In this document: in pieces, positions 1 to 8,480 of the stretch
How the letters are laid out: every line of letters starts with the position of its first letter
Position numbering within the stretch: position 1 is the first letter of the stretch
IMG/VR virus record: IMGVR_UViG_3300031758_000305
Span: 1-33,211 of that record
DNA length: 33,211 bases
Source: a virus
Strand: one strand, 5' to 3'
Notes under the pieces: generated by a model
Databases searched by the model: none
What the model was told of the DNA's origin: nothing
Seen by the model: only the letters and a program-made list of their open reading frames with translations
Made by a program: the position numbers and the translations under genes

Positions 1-80
1 GCCCTCCTCTGCACAAACGTAACCCTGTAAAATCGCTTGCAAAATGTCAGTAAATTTCTCAAACTCGGGAGGGGTCAGGG
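1..80 (+). other. Non-coding leader before the terminase genes
   Basis: This is an AT-richer stretch of 80 bases with no convincing gene. It ends in a purine-rich ribosome binding site (GGGAGGGG, about 67-74) for the small terminase start at 81. A TAAAAT hexamer at 28-33 could be a -10 box, but no -35 partner is visible, so no promoter is called. Confidence 0.4.
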
Positions 81-620
81 GTGACAAACGAGCAACTGCC
101 GGACAGGCAGCCCAGCCGCAGCGATCTGCAGCACGTCGAAACGGCAGTGAAACAAGGCTGGGACATTCCAGCCGCGGTGTTTTCCGAGCTGCCGCAAAAA
201 CTGTGGAAGATCGTTCAGGCCGGAAAACCACGCGAGGCCATTCGGGCCGCAAACATTCTCCGCATGTTGAACGAGTCGAACGCACCAAGTATCCCGGCGG
301 TGCACCTGCACGCACCGATACCGACACCACCAGCACCAGAGGCGACTCATGACGACGGACCTCAGGGACCTGCAGAGCCTTCTGAGCGGATCCAGCGACT
401 CCGAGCTATCCTTGCTGACTACCAGCGAGAGGCAGGCATTGGAGCGATTGTTGTCGAACCAGCGGCAGAGTCAGCTGGACCAGCGGCAGCAGGAGCAGGA
501 GGCGGCAGCAGCCCGCCGCCGGCTGCAGAACCGCGAGAAGGTGGCGAGGCACCGAGCAGCCCTGCGGGAGATCGGCGAAATACCCGCCGTGGCAGACCCC
601 GCAAAAAGGGCTCTGTGTGA
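81..620 (+). CDS. Probable terminase small subunit
   Basis: 179 aa, GTG start with a good Shine-Dalgarno (GGAGG) about 8 bases upstream. Small terminase subunits bind the phage DNA at the packaging site and hand it to the large subunit. The assignment rests mainly on position directly before the large terminase and on a short helical N-terminal half (about residues 15-70, with IPAAVFSELPQKLWKIV) that could form a DNA-binding bundle. The C-terminal half is Ala/Gly/Pro-rich and ends in a basic tail (GRPRKKG). It shares about 270 bases with the start of the terminase large subunit in another frame, so either its C-terminus or the terminase N-terminus could be overcalled. No specific family signature was recognised. 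Confidence 0.55.
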   Translation: MTNEQLPDRQPSRSDLQHVETAVKQGWDIPAAVFSELPQKLWKIVQAGKPREAIRAANILRMLNESNAPSIPAVHLHAPIPTPPAPEATHDDGPQGPAEPSERIQRLRAILADYQREAGIGAIVVEPAAESAGPAAAGAGGGSSPPPAAEPREGGEAPSSPAGDRRNTRRGRPRKKGSV

Positions 621-2562
621 TCAGTCACTCAAGGCGTTCCTCGAGCACTGTTTCCCCGACATATTCCACCTCGAATTCTCCGCCGCCCATCTCGATTTGA
701 TCGCGGCAATTGAGCGGGCCGCCACCCATGGTGGATACGAGGCTTTCGCGTGCGAGCGCGGCTTCGGTAAGACGCAGCTGTCGATCGGTGCCGCGGTGTG
801 GGGGTGCCTGACCGGCAGGGTTCGGTACGCCCTGATCATCGGGGCAAACGCCGATATGGCCACAGCCCAACGTGAGGGCATCAAGCGCCGCCTCGAGACC
901 TCGCCGCCACTGTTCGGCCTGTACCCCGAGATCTGTTACCCGATGCGGACACTGGCCGGCAGCCAGAAAAACTCAGCCACGTATCGCGGCGAGCTGCTGC
1001 GGATCCGCTCCCGCCCTGATCTGGTCCTGCCACGCATCCCTGGAGCCCCGGGATCTGAGGCTGTGATTTCATGCACCGGTATCGACTCAGGGTCGATCCG
1101 TGGCCGGTACTATGACAGGGCCGACGGGACAACGGTCCGCCCCGAGCTGGTGATGCTGGACGACCCGCAGGACGACAACACGGCGAAGCAACCCAAAGAG
1201 GTTGAGTCACGCTCAAAAAAGATCCGGCAGGCCGTGGCCGGCACCCGTGGCCCAGGCGAAAAGCTGGCCATCCTCATGCCCTGCACAGTCATTGCAAAGC
1301 GGGATCTGGCCTACGAATTCACCGACAGAGACCAGCGCCCCGAGTGGTCCGGCCGCCGCGTTCCTGCCATGCCACGCATGCCCGATGACCTGCAGCTGGA
1401 TCACCCGCTGTGGCACCACTACGACGAACTCCGCCGCGAGGACCTGGCCGGCGGCGACAAGGACCGCAAGCGAGCGACGCAGTACTATCTGGACAACCGG
1501 GAGGCGATGAGCCGCGGGGCCGAAATCACGTGGCCCAGCCGCATCGAGAAGGGCTGCGCCGACGCCCTGCAGGGCCTGATGGACAAGTACCTGAGCGACC
1601 GCATGTCATTCCTCGCTGAGCAGCAGCAGGACCCGCAGGGCGATGATGATCTGTCGATCTATCTGGACTACGCTGGCATCCTCTCGCGATACAACGGCAT
1701 CCGCCGCGGTCAGATTCCCTCGCAGGCCTCGATTGTGCTCACTGGGATCGACGTTCAGGAGCACCTGCTGTACTGGACTCAGATTGCATGGTCCGATCAG
1801 CTCACCGGCTGGATAATCGAACGAGATACATTCCCCCGCCAGCCCGTGGCGGACTTCCATCACCTGCGACCGCCGCGGACGATTCACCAGTGGGCCCGAA
1901 CAAAATTCCCGCTGCAACAAATGTCGTGGGAGGAGGAGCACAGCGCCGCGATCGTCGAGCTGCTGGACAATCTTCCGCAGCCGAAGGGCCTCACCATGGG
2001 CCCGATGATGATCGACAACCGATGGCACAAGGCCCAGGACGTGGTCCACAGGCTGGCGTCAGATTCACGCTATTCCGGCCGCCTGATTCCGGCTGGTGGT
2101 CTGTTCATTTCGGGCAATGAAATCCCGATCAGCTCCCGCAAAATGCAGCCCGGCAGCAAACGCATCGACAAGGCAGTTGAGTGGTACACCAAACGCGAAG
2201 GAAGTAACCGCAGGATGCTGCTGTTCGATGCGAATTTCTACCGCTCGCAGCTGCAAAAGGGGCTGGCGGCCGATCCCGGTTTGCCGGGCTCGATCACGTA
2301 CAACGGCACCGCACCGGACACGATTCTGGCGAATCACCTCGCCGCCAAAGTGGTGAAGAAATCCGCCGAGACCAAACGCGAGGTTGAGGTGTGGCAGAAC
2401 AAGCCCGGCATCGACCAGGATCACTGGCTGGACTGCTGTGTCCTGTGTCGAGTCGGGGCTGAACTGGCTGGGTTCCGGGCAAGTGGCGAGCGGAAAACGG
2501 CACAGAAAAAACGCAGACTCACGCAGGCCGATCTACTCGCAAAACTGGACCGCAAAAAATGA
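349..2562 (+). CDS. terL: Terminase large subunit (packaging ATPase/nuclease)
   Basis: 737 aa. This motor cuts concatemeric DNA and pumps it into the prohead through the portal. A Walker A-like P-loop is seen at about residues 136-143 (ERGFGKTQ) and a Walker B at about 267-273 (LVMLDDP). The C-terminal part has RNase H-like nuclease landmarks: GIDVQ near residue 467, MIDNRWH, and a terminal DHWLDC acidic motif. The first 70 residues are Gln/Arg-rich and probably coiled coil. They overlap the upstream gene by 272 nt. A GTG at 541 (MARHRAALREIG) is an alternative start giving about 673 aa and a much smaller overlap. The stop overlaps the next ATG (ATGA). Confidence 0.9.
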   Translation: MTTDLRDLQSLLSGSSDSELSLLTTSERQALERLLSNQRQSQLDQRQQEQEAAAARRRLQNREKVARHRAALREIGEIPAVADPAKRALCDQSLKAFLEHCFPDIFHLEFSAAHLDLIAAIERAATHGGYEAFACERGFGKTQLSIGAAVWGCLTGRVRYALIIGANADMATAQREGIKRRLETSPPLFGLYPEICYPMRTLAGSQKNSATYRGELLRIRSRPDLVLPRIPGAPGSEAVISCTGIDSGSIRGRYYDRADGTTVRPELVMLDDPQDDNTAKQPKEVESRSKKIRQAVAGTRGPGEKLAILMPCTVIAKRDLAYEFTDRDQRPEWSGRRVPAMPRMPDDLQLDHPLWHHYDELRREDLAGGDKDRKRATQYYLDNREAMSRGAEITWPSRIEKGCADALQGLMDKYLSDRMSFLAEQQQDPQGDDDLSIYLDYAGILSRYNGIRRGQIPSQASIVLTGIDVQEHLLYWTQIAWSDQLTGWIIERDTFPRQPVADFHHLRPPRTIHQWARTKFPLQQMSWEEEHSAAIVELLDNLPQPKGLTMGPMMIDNRWHKAQDVVHRLASDSRYSGRLIPAGGLFISGNEIPISSRKMQPGSKRIDKAVEWYTKREGSNRRMLLFDANFYRSQLQKGLAADPGLPGSITYNGTAPDTILANHLAAKVVKKSAETKREVEVWQNKPGIDQDHWLDCCVLCRVGAELAGFRASGERKTAQKKRRLTQADLLAKLDRKK

Positions 2563-2810
2563 CCCGACAGGAACACGGCTGCAATTTGCCAGACGAGTGC
2601 GATCGGTGCGGATGTCCGCGGTTCACGATCGTTCGCCAGTACAAAACCCGCGGATTCATCAACGCGGTGTGGAAATGTGACTTCTGTCACGCTATGACTC
2701 GGACGCAGACCAAAAACACTTGGATCGAGAAAAAACGGGCTGAGGAGGCGAAGGACGATGGAAATAAACGACGCGGCAAACGCCCCCCTGAGAAGCGTAA
2801 TTGGTGGTGA
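2559..2810 (+). CDS. Small zinc-ribbon protein
   Basis: 83 aa, starting in an ATGA overlap with the terminase stop, so probably translationally coupled. It has a four-cysteine arrangement, CDRCGC near residue 14 and CDFC near residue 40, about 25 residues apart, typical of a zinc ribbon. A very basic C-terminus follows (KKRAEEAKDDGNKRRGK). Such proteins sit beside terminase genes in several phages and may bind DNA or help packaging, but the precise role here is unknown. The last 50 bases overlap the next small gene. Confidence 0.65.
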   Translation: MTRQEHGCNLPDECDRCGCPRFTIVRQYKTRGFINAVWKCDFCHAMTRTQTKNTWIEKKRAEEAKDDGNKRRGKRPPEKRNWW

Positions 2811-2943
2811 GACAATCGAGGAACACAACCTCAGGGACCGCATTGCTTACGAGCAGTGGAAGGCCCAGCAAGACGCCGCCGCCGCCCTGCCTGATGGCCG
2901 TTCGATGATTCGCAGAACCCGACTCACACACACGAGACCCTGA
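2758..2943 (+). CDS. Small hypothetical protein before the portal
   Basis: 61 aa, with a strong ribosome binding site (GAGGAGG, about 2740-2746) inside the previous gene. It overlaps that gene by 53 bases and ends 3 bases before the portal ATG, which fits the tight packing of the cluster. The sequence is hydrophilic and mixed charge with no recognisable domain. The short length makes it less certain than its neighbours. Confidence 0.5.
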   Translation: MEINDAANAPLRSVIGGETIEEHNLRDRIAYEQWKAQQDAAAALPDGRSMIRRTRLTHTRP

Positions 2944-2946
2944 GCC

Positions 2947-4524
2947 ATGGCACGCAAGAAAAATCGAGTCACCAAACAGGCCGCACGTGTTCGCCACGAG
3001 CGGCAGCGGGTTGCCCAGATCGTCGACGTCCAGCGGAATCAGGAAACGCTGAACGCCGCGTTCGATTTCGCTGAGCTGAACCCCGAACTGAACGAGCTGT
3101 TCGCGCGAGCGAAACACGAATCCGGCATGACTGGATACGATCGGCAGGCCCGCCGCACGCTGATCGACCGCAGCCGCTACGAGATCCTGCAGGCGAACAA
3201 ATGGTTTCAGGGCTCAGCCCGAGCTGCGGTCACGTGGGTTATCGGCCGCGGACCATTTCTCGAGGTCAAAATACAGGGCAACGCCGAAGCCGCTCGCAGT
3301 GTTGAGCAGCTGTTTAACCAGTGGTTTAGGCTGCGAAATGGACCACGCAAGTTGCGTGTTATGTGCTGGTCAAAAATCACCGATGGCACCGGCCTTGCGA
3401 TGGTCACAAATTACCCTCAGGCGATTCCTGACGGACCGGCAACAGTACGCGACATTTCGCTGAATTTCGTGCCGTTTGAGGAGGACCAGATTCAGCAGCC
3501 CTTCGCTGATTTGTACGGCGAGGCATTCAACACCAGATACCTGCTGGACGGCAAGGAGCTGAACGACCAGGGCGACCCGGTTCGCTACTATGTTTTGCCC
3601 TATCATCCGGCCGACGAACCCGCACTAAATCCGAAGCCGATCGACGCGGAATTTGTGATCGACGTCTGGGACTGGAAGCGACCCTCGCAGGGCCGCGGTT
3701 ATCCCGAAATGGCGACGTCGATCGGCGAGGGGCCGATGCTGCGCACCTATGATCGGGCTGTGGTCGACGCTGCCGCAACGGCCGCGAAACACACAGTCCT
3801 GATCGAGACCAATGTCAGCACCTTCCCCGACGGTGATGAGAATTATGATCCGGTTGAGGCTGGGGCAACCATGCCGATCGGGTATGGCATGCAGTCGTTT
3901 TTGCCTGCTGGCCACAAGGCCACGCAGATGAAGCCCGAACAGCCCACAGCACAGCACGGGGACTTCGTCCGGACCAACACCGCGGGGGCAGCTCGACCGC
4001 TGGGGCAGCCCTCGCAGATTGCGACCGGGGACGCGGGCGGAATGAATTTCGCCGGTGGTCAGTTGGGCCGGCAGGACTATGAGGCGGACGTCGACATTCA
4101 GCGGCAGGACTGGGAGACGCTCTGCCTCGACAAGCTGCTGAGGCACTTCCTCGATGAAGCTGTTTTGCTGGGGCTGATCCCGGCGGACATTGCCGAGCTC
4201 GCTGAGTTGTCGCATGAGTGGCGATGGACTCGCCGCCGGCATCAGGACACAAATCGAGAGTACACTGGACGACAGAAGGCCTGCGCCTCCGGCCTTACCT
4301 CTCCCGCATTCTGGCAGGAAGATGATGGAGTCGATCCAGAGGAAGAGGATCTGGCCTCAGCCCGATCCTACGGACTCACCATCGAGCAGTTTCGTGAGGC
4401 CCGATTCCGCACGCTATTCCCGGAAGCCGCACTGGCAATTCTCGGGCCGGGACAGACACCGCAACGCACCGCACCAGCACAGAGAGGACAGCAGCCCGAT
4501 GGTCAGCAGCAAACTCAGAATTGA
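2947..4524 (+). CDS. Portal protein
   Basis: 525 aa. The portal forms the dodecameric ring at one capsid vertex through which DNA enters and leaves. Position directly after terminase, length and layout fit the lambda gpB-like portal family: a basic N-terminus, a region near residues 235-255 (VIDVWDWKRPSQGRGYPE) matching the conserved stretch where lambda-type portals carry an R-x-GQ/RG-P motif, then a long helical stem region and a Gly/Gln-rich tail. The C-terminal tail is polar and low in complexity (GQQPDGQQQTQN). The last 26 bases overlap the next start. I am confident of the role, less of the subfamily. Confidence 0.85.
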   Translation: MARKKNRVTKQAARVRHERQRVAQIVDVQRNQETLNAAFDFAELNPELNELFARAKHESGMTGYDRQARRTLIDRSRYEILQANKWFQGSARAAVTWVIGRGPFLEVKIQGNAEAARSVEQLFNQWFRLRNGPRKLRVMCWSKITDGTGLAMVTNYPQAIPDGPATVRDISLNFVPFEEDQIQQPFADLYGEAFNTRYLLDGKELNDQGDPVRYYVLPYHPADEPALNPKPIDAEFVIDVWDWKRPSQGRGYPEMATSIGEGPMLRTYDRAVVDAAATAAKHTVLIETNVSTFPDGDENYDPVEAGATMPIGYGMQSFLPAGHKATQMKPEQPTAQHGDFVRTNTAGAARPLGQPSQIATGDAGGMNFAGGQLGRQDYEADVDIQRQDWETLCLDKLLRHFLDEAVLLGLIPADIAELAELSHEWRWTRRRHQDTNREYTGRQKACASGLTSPAFWQEDDGVDPEEEDLASARSYGLTIEQFREARFRTLFPEAALAILGPGQTPQRTAPAQRGQQPDGQQQTQN

Positions 4525-6745
4525 GGCATCAAACCCGGTAAACATGCCAATCCCCGGCGGACTGGCGACACTCGAGACGATCGAAGCCGCCGGCGGTTCG
4601 AAGGTCCGCAAATTCAACCTGCTGGCATACACTGGCGGAAAAGCGTACATCCCCGGCCGATCCATGCCAGTCGTGTTCGATTTGTCGACGATGAAATTGG
4701 TTGACGGCATGCCAGTACCGCTGCTGCTGGACCACGACAACACGCAGCCGGTGGGCCATGCTGAGGCGATTAAGATCGGTGCGAGCTCGATCACTGCGAC
4801 AGGCTACGCGAGCGCGGAAACCGAGTGGCGTGACCGCGTGGTGAACAGTGCCGCCAACGGATTCCAGTGGCAGTTATCGGTTGGCGTGGTGGTCGACCGG
4901 TCAAACATCCTGGAGATTCCAGAGGGCCGTTCAGAAAATTTGAATGGACAGCTGTTGACAGGCCCATTCTTGCTCGCTAGGCATGCCGAGCTAAGAGAGA
5001 TCACATTCACCGCGACCGGCGCAGACGCCGGTGGAGCGGTGGCAAAATTAGCCGCCAGTTTTGGCACACTCGCACAGGAGCCGACCGCAGTGAAATTTTC
5101 TCAATACCTGACCTCGCTGGGGCTGACGGTGGCAATGCTGAGCGCTGACGCCCTCACCGCACTCCGGACCGCATGGAGAGGCGCCAACGCAGACGCCGAG
5201 GACGACGTCCCACAGCCCGCCTCCGCTCCGGCTGCCCAGGGCGACGCTCAGGCCGCTCCGCCCGCCCAGGGTGACGCTCAGCCCGCAGCTGGCCAGCAGC
5301 AGGCACAGCCCGGCGACAATCGCCCGACGATCTCCCAGTATGAGCAGGACGCCGCAGCACAGGTTCAGCGAGTCGAAGCCCTGACCGCCCTGAATGCCTC
5401 GCTGCAGCCGCCGGCAATCGACGGTCAGTCTGCACTCGCTCACGCGATCACCAATCGCTGGACTCCGGAGCGATTCGAGTTGCACGCTCTCCGCTCTCGC
5501 CGCCCTCAGGCTCCGGCTGTGCACACTCCGGCAGCTCCTGACCGCGACCTGATTCAGGCCTCGCTGGCGATCGCATTTGCTGATCGTCTCGGGGTTCGGC
5601 CCGACCACCCAGTCTATGAAGCCCGCGATTCGCGGATCTCGCTGAATGCCAGCCTTCGCCGGCCGGTGAATGATCAGTTCCGCCAGCGGGCAATGGATCA
5701 GGCTGACCGCTACCGCGGGCACGGAATGGTTGAGCTGTTCGCGCAGGCTGCACGCCTCAGCGGTCAGGATCTGGCATCTCTGGGCCACTGGCGTTCTGAT
5801 GAGTGGCTGCGAGCCGCATTCAGTTCGACCGCAATTACCGACATGTACACGCAAGCCCTCAACGCGCGCGTGATGGCATCGTGGGTTGAACAGACCAGCG
5901 AGCTGATGCAGCTCGTCACCGAAAGCGACGTTCAGAATTTCATGGCCGCAGAACGCAAGGCCTTGGAACTCACTGGTGGTGCCCCTCGCCCGCTCCCGAA
6001 TCAGGGTGTGGCGAAGGACATCAGCATGAGTGCAAACGGCGAACAGATCCGAGCGAAAATGTACGCTGACCGGTTCCAGTTCTCTGAGCAGGACCTGATC
6101 GACGAACGCTTCGACACGCTCCGCCAGGCTGGTGCAGTCATGGGCCAGCGGAGCCGCCGTTTGCTCTATGACCTGATCGCTTACGTGTTGATCGCGAATC
6201 CGACCATGTCGAATACGCGAGCGTTCTTCAACACGACCGACGGGAACCTGCGAACCAGCAAGGCCCTGAACCGCGACAACCTGATCAGCGGCCTGACCGC
6301 CTTCGAGACGCAGCAGGAAAACGGCGTGAATATCGACGTCCGCCCGACTCACCTGATTGTGAGCCGAGCGGCCCGATTCACCGCCGCGGAACTGCTGAGC
6401 CCGTCTGCACTGATCACCGGCGAGAATGCGACCCGCAGCTCTCTGAACGTTCTGGCAGGCCAGATCGGTGGTGTGCTGAGCGACGCCCGAATCGACAACG
6501 GATTCACGGACCCGACCGACGCTGCCGACATTCCGGCGACGGTGGCCGGTGTGCCCACCACGTGGTGGATTGCAGACGCCACACAGCCGGCGATCGAGCT
6601 GGTTTACGTGGCCGGACTGGGCCGCGTTCCACGCCTGCGAACCGGCACCCTTGGCAATGGCATGTTCGGATTCTGGTACGATTGCAGCATGGCCGCAGGT
6701 ATCGCACCAGTCCGCCGCAAGTCGGTTCAGCGTAACAACGCCTGA
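4499..6745 (+). CDS. Fused prohead protease - scaffold - major capsid protein
   Basis: 748 aa from the ATG at 4499, which has an AGAGAGGA ribosome binding site 10 bases upstream; the longer open frame from 4190 would lie deep inside the portal gene. Residues 1-190 look like an HK97-type (U35) prohead protease, with LLLDHD (His79) and WQLSVGV (Ser127) matching the catalytic His and Ser regions. Residues about 225-305 are an Ala/Gln/Pro-rich low-complexity segment with a twice-repeated AQGDAQ(A/P)A unit, probably scaffold. From about residue 370 to the end the chain resembles a capsid subunit, best compared with the Mu gpT-like group. Such a polyprotein would assemble as a precursor and be cut by its own protease domain. 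No separate capsid gene is present nearby, which supports the fusion. Confidence 0.8.
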   Translation: MVSSKLRIEASNPVNMPIPGGLATLETIEAAGGSKVRKFNLLAYTGGKAYIPGRSMPVVFDLSTMKLVDGMPVPLLLDHDNTQPVGHAEAIKIGASSITATGYASAETEWRDRVVNSAANGFQWQLSVGVVVDRSNILEIPEGRSENLNGQLLTGPFLLARHAELREITFTATGADAGGAVAKLAASFGTLAQEPTAVKFSQYLTSLGLTVAMLSADALTALRTAWRGANADAEDDVPQPASAPAAQGDAQAAPPAQGDAQPAAGQQQAQPGDNRPTISQYEQDAAAQVQRVEALTALNASLQPPAIDGQSALAHAITNRWTPERFELHALRSRRPQAPAVHTPAAPDRDLIQASLAIAFADRLGVRPDHPVYEARDSRISLNASLRRPVNDQFRQRAMDQADRYRGHGMVELFAQAARLSGQDLASLGHWRSDEWLRAAFSSTAITDMYTQALNARVMASWVEQTSELMQLVTESDVQNFMAAERKALELTGGAPRPLPNQGVAKDISMSANGEQIRAKMYADRFQFSEQDLIDERFDTLRQAGAVMGQRSRRLLYDLIAYVLIANPTMSNTRAFFNTTDGNLRTSKALNRDNLISGLTAFETQQENGVNIDVRPTHLIVSRAARFTAAELLSPSALITGENATRSSLNVLAGQIGGVLSDARIDNGFTDPTDAADIPATVAGVPTTWWIADATQPAIELVYVAGLGRVPRLRTGTLGNGMFGFWYDCSMAAGIAPVRRKSVQRNNA

Positions 6746-6784
6746 TCCATCTGAATCACCCTCCGGAAGTGTCTGAGACTAACC

Positions 6785-7000
6785 ATGAAGCCCTGCCTGA
6801 TTGAACGACGATTCATCGACGATGGCGTGACCTATGAGCCAGGGGATACCGCTGAGTTCGATGACGCTCGAGCTGTTCAGTTGGCCGCTTTTGGGCTGGT
6901 CTCAGACGCTCCGGAGGCTGCTTTTGAACTCAATACTGATCCTGAATCCGCAGAACAAAACGAGGCTGAGACGCAGCCCAAACGCAAGAGGAGTAAATGA
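6785..7000 (+). CDS. Small head-region protein
   Basis: 71 aa, acidic in the middle and ending in a basic tail (KPKRKRSK-like, QPKRKRSK). It begins MKPCLIERRFIDDG followed by TYEPGD, a layout common in small proteins placed just after capsid genes, often of unknown function. It lies between the capsid and decoration genes and its stop overlaps the next ATG. A competing frame at 6834-7085 is less convincing because it would run across the start of the next gene. Confidence 0.6.
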   Translation: MKPCLIERRFIDDGVTYEPGDTAEFDDARAVQLAAFGLVSDAPEAAFELNTDPESAEQNEAETQPKRKRSK

Positions 7001-7386
7001 CGATGGGCGCGACTGTGCACGGCGAATATTCGACTGTCGAGAACGTTACCGCACTGCGAGCTGTGAGCAGTGGTCACCTGCATGAGTGCCCCGATGGCCG
7101 CATCGGCTATTACGGTGGCACACAGAACGTGGCCAGCGGTGCGGTGATTCCGTCACTCGAGACCGAGGTGGTCCTGAAGATCACCGCCGGCAATTTTGCG
7201 GCGATCGCTGCTGGCCAGCCGGCACGGATCAACATGACCACGCAGAATTTGGCACTGACTGGAACTGTGATCGGCACCTATGTGAAGGACAAGGCCCTGA
7301 ACGCCGCCTTCGGTGTGGTGGCCCTGAACAACGCTGGGCAGCCGGCAAACACCGCACAGATCCCGACAACCACAACGACCGTCTGA
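6997..7386 (+). CDS. Putative capsid decoration (cement) protein with Thr-rich C-terminus
   Basis: 129 aa, ATG overlapping the previous stop and preceded by AAGAGGAG. It is small, Gly/Ala/Thr-rich and beta-like, with a pattern (ALRAVSSGHLHECPDG, then PSLETEVVLKI) similar to DUF2190-type capsid cement proteins, and it follows the capsid gene as those do. Decoration proteins bind the outside of the mature capsid in high copy. The chain ends in IPTTTTTV, a Pro-Thr run that recurs in three other virion proteins of this phage. It is the last gene before a strong terminator, consistent with high-level expression of capsid plus decoration protein. Confidence 0.6.
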   Translation: MTMGATVHGEYSTVENVTALRAVSSGHLHECPDGRIGYYGGTQNVASGAVIPSLETEVVLKITAGNFAAIAAGQPARINMTTQNLALTGTVIGTYVKDKALNAAFGVVALNNAGQPANTAQIPTTTTTV

Positions 7387-7417
7387 TCAACCAATTGATC
7401 GAACGAACAACCCCTCC

Positions 7418-7455
7418 GCAGGTTGCAGTGCGAAAGCCTGCAGCCTGCTTTTTTT
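7418..7455 (+). terminator. Intrinsic terminator after the head genes
   Basis: An 11-bp stem (GCAGGTTGCAG with CTGCAGCCTGC, one G-U pair) is capped by T-GC-GAAA-GC, which adds two pairs and a GNRA tetraloop, and is followed by seven T. It sits 31 bases after the decoration gene and only 9 bases before the next start at 7465, leaving no room for a promoter. It therefore probably lowers rather than abolishes read-through into the connector genes, or is controlled by antitermination. Confidence 0.88.
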
Positions 7456-7464
7456 GAGACCACA

Positions 7465-7818
7465 ATGAGCCGCCGAACCGAAGCCGCCGCACACGTCAGA
7501 ACACGGATCAAAGCCGTGGCTGGCGACACTGCGACGATCACGCGAGGCGATGAAACGATTGCGGCGAACATACTGATCACCAAAGTCAGCAGCCGCAAAA
7601 ATCTGCAGTCGTTCGGTGGTGATTTCACGGTGGACTCGAATGAGCAGCTGTGGATCATCGGCCTCGATGTTTGCGGCGAGGATCTGCAGATTGGTGATCT
7701 GATTACGGTGGATGAAATTGAGTATCGAGTCTGTGAGTCGGCAACGACTGGCAGACATTGGCAGTGGTGGAACAACGACAACTCAGCGAAGATCTACACC
7801 TCGAGGCAGTGGCAATGA
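7465..7818 (+). CDS. Head-tail connector / head completion protein
   Basis: 117 aa from ATG 7465. The longer frame from 7423 would begin inside the terminator hairpin, so the later start is preferred, although its ribosome binding site is weak (GAGAC). The protein is beta-rich and polar with a region QLWIIGLDVCGEDLQIGDLITVDEIEYRV, that is, a barrel-like fold of the kind seen in head-closure or joining proteins. The position between decoration protein and a gp10-like protein supports a connector role, but no family signature is certain. The stop overlaps the next ATG. Confidence 0.5.
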   Translation: MSRRTEAAAHVRTRIKAVAGDTATITRGDETIAANILITKVSSRKNLQSFGGDFTVDSNEQLWIIGLDVCGEDLQIGDLITVDEIEYRVCESATTGRHWQWWNNDNSAKIYTSRQWQ

Positions 7819-8480
7819 GCGGGCAGGATTTTGCAATCCGGATGACGGTGAAACAGGCTAAGACCCTGTTCCTCGATCGTCCTGCAATAATCAGCCGCCT
7901 CGACAAAGTGGCCCGCCGCCGCCTGGCCACGTTCGGGGCCTACGTCATGCGAGTGGCTCGCAACTCGCTGGAACCCAAACGGGACCTGCGAGCGGATGAG
8001 CTGCCGCAGGAAATTAAGGAGCTTGTGGGGCTCGATAAGTTTGAGGTCAAGCGCGACAAACGCGGGCGATTTTTGCCCGGTGCTCGCAAGGCTCAAGACG
8101 CGGAACTGAAGGACATTGTGCAGCCGTGGCCGCAGACGATCTCGGCCCCAAATTCACCGCCGAACTACCGCAAGGACTACACATTCAGCGGCAAGATTTT
8201 CAGCCGCTTTCGTGACCTGATTTTATTCATCGTCGAACCGAATCTGGCCTCAGTGGTGATCGGCCCGATCATCTTCGACAACAAAGACATCCCAGGGCTG
8301 CTGGAGTATGGTGGGACCACCGTGGCATACCGGCCGCGATGGTTTCTGGCTGAAGAAAACAAGGTTCGAGCATCGTTTGAGAAAAAGCCGGTTACCGTGG
8401 CTCCGCGGCCATACATGCGACCGGCATTTGATACGGCAATTGATCGACAGATTCCGAGGATTTTTAGGGACATATTCTGA
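7815..8480 (+). CDS. Tail completion / minor head-tail protein (HK97 gp10-like)
   Basis: 221 aa from ATG 7815 (ATGA overlap with the previous stop); an in-frame ATG at 7758 lies inside the previous gene. It has a basic helical N-terminus (SRLDKVARRRLATFGAYVMRVARNSL), as in gp10-like neck proteins that begin with a helix and act at the head-tail interface, followed by an alpha/beta part with PGLLEYGGT and a C-terminal PRPYMRPAFD motif. The G-x-x-x-P-RPYMRPAF type of ending is frequent in HK97 gp10-like proteins. Its place just before the tube gene fits. Confidence 0.65.
   Translation: MSGQDFAIRMTVKQAKTLFLDRPAIISRLDKVARRRLATFGAYVMRVARNSLEPKRDLRADELPQEIKELVGLDKFEVKRDKRGRFLPGARKAQDAELKDIVQPWPQTISAPNSPPNYRKDYTFSGKIFSRFRDLILFIVEPNLASVVIGPIIFDNKDIPGLLEYGGTTVAYRPRWFLAEENKVRASFEKKPVTVAPRPYMRPAFDTAIDRQIPRIFRDIF

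Noticed and set aside
4190-4498. Upstream extension of the capsid gene to 851 aa
   Set aside because: It lies inside the portal gene in another frame, lacks a ribosome binding site, and the ATG at 4499 has a good one and begins at the protease domain.
5048-6352. 434-aa open frame on the minus strand
   Set aside because: It is antisense to the capsid gene and mirrors its codon pattern; no ribosome binding site or recognisable domain.
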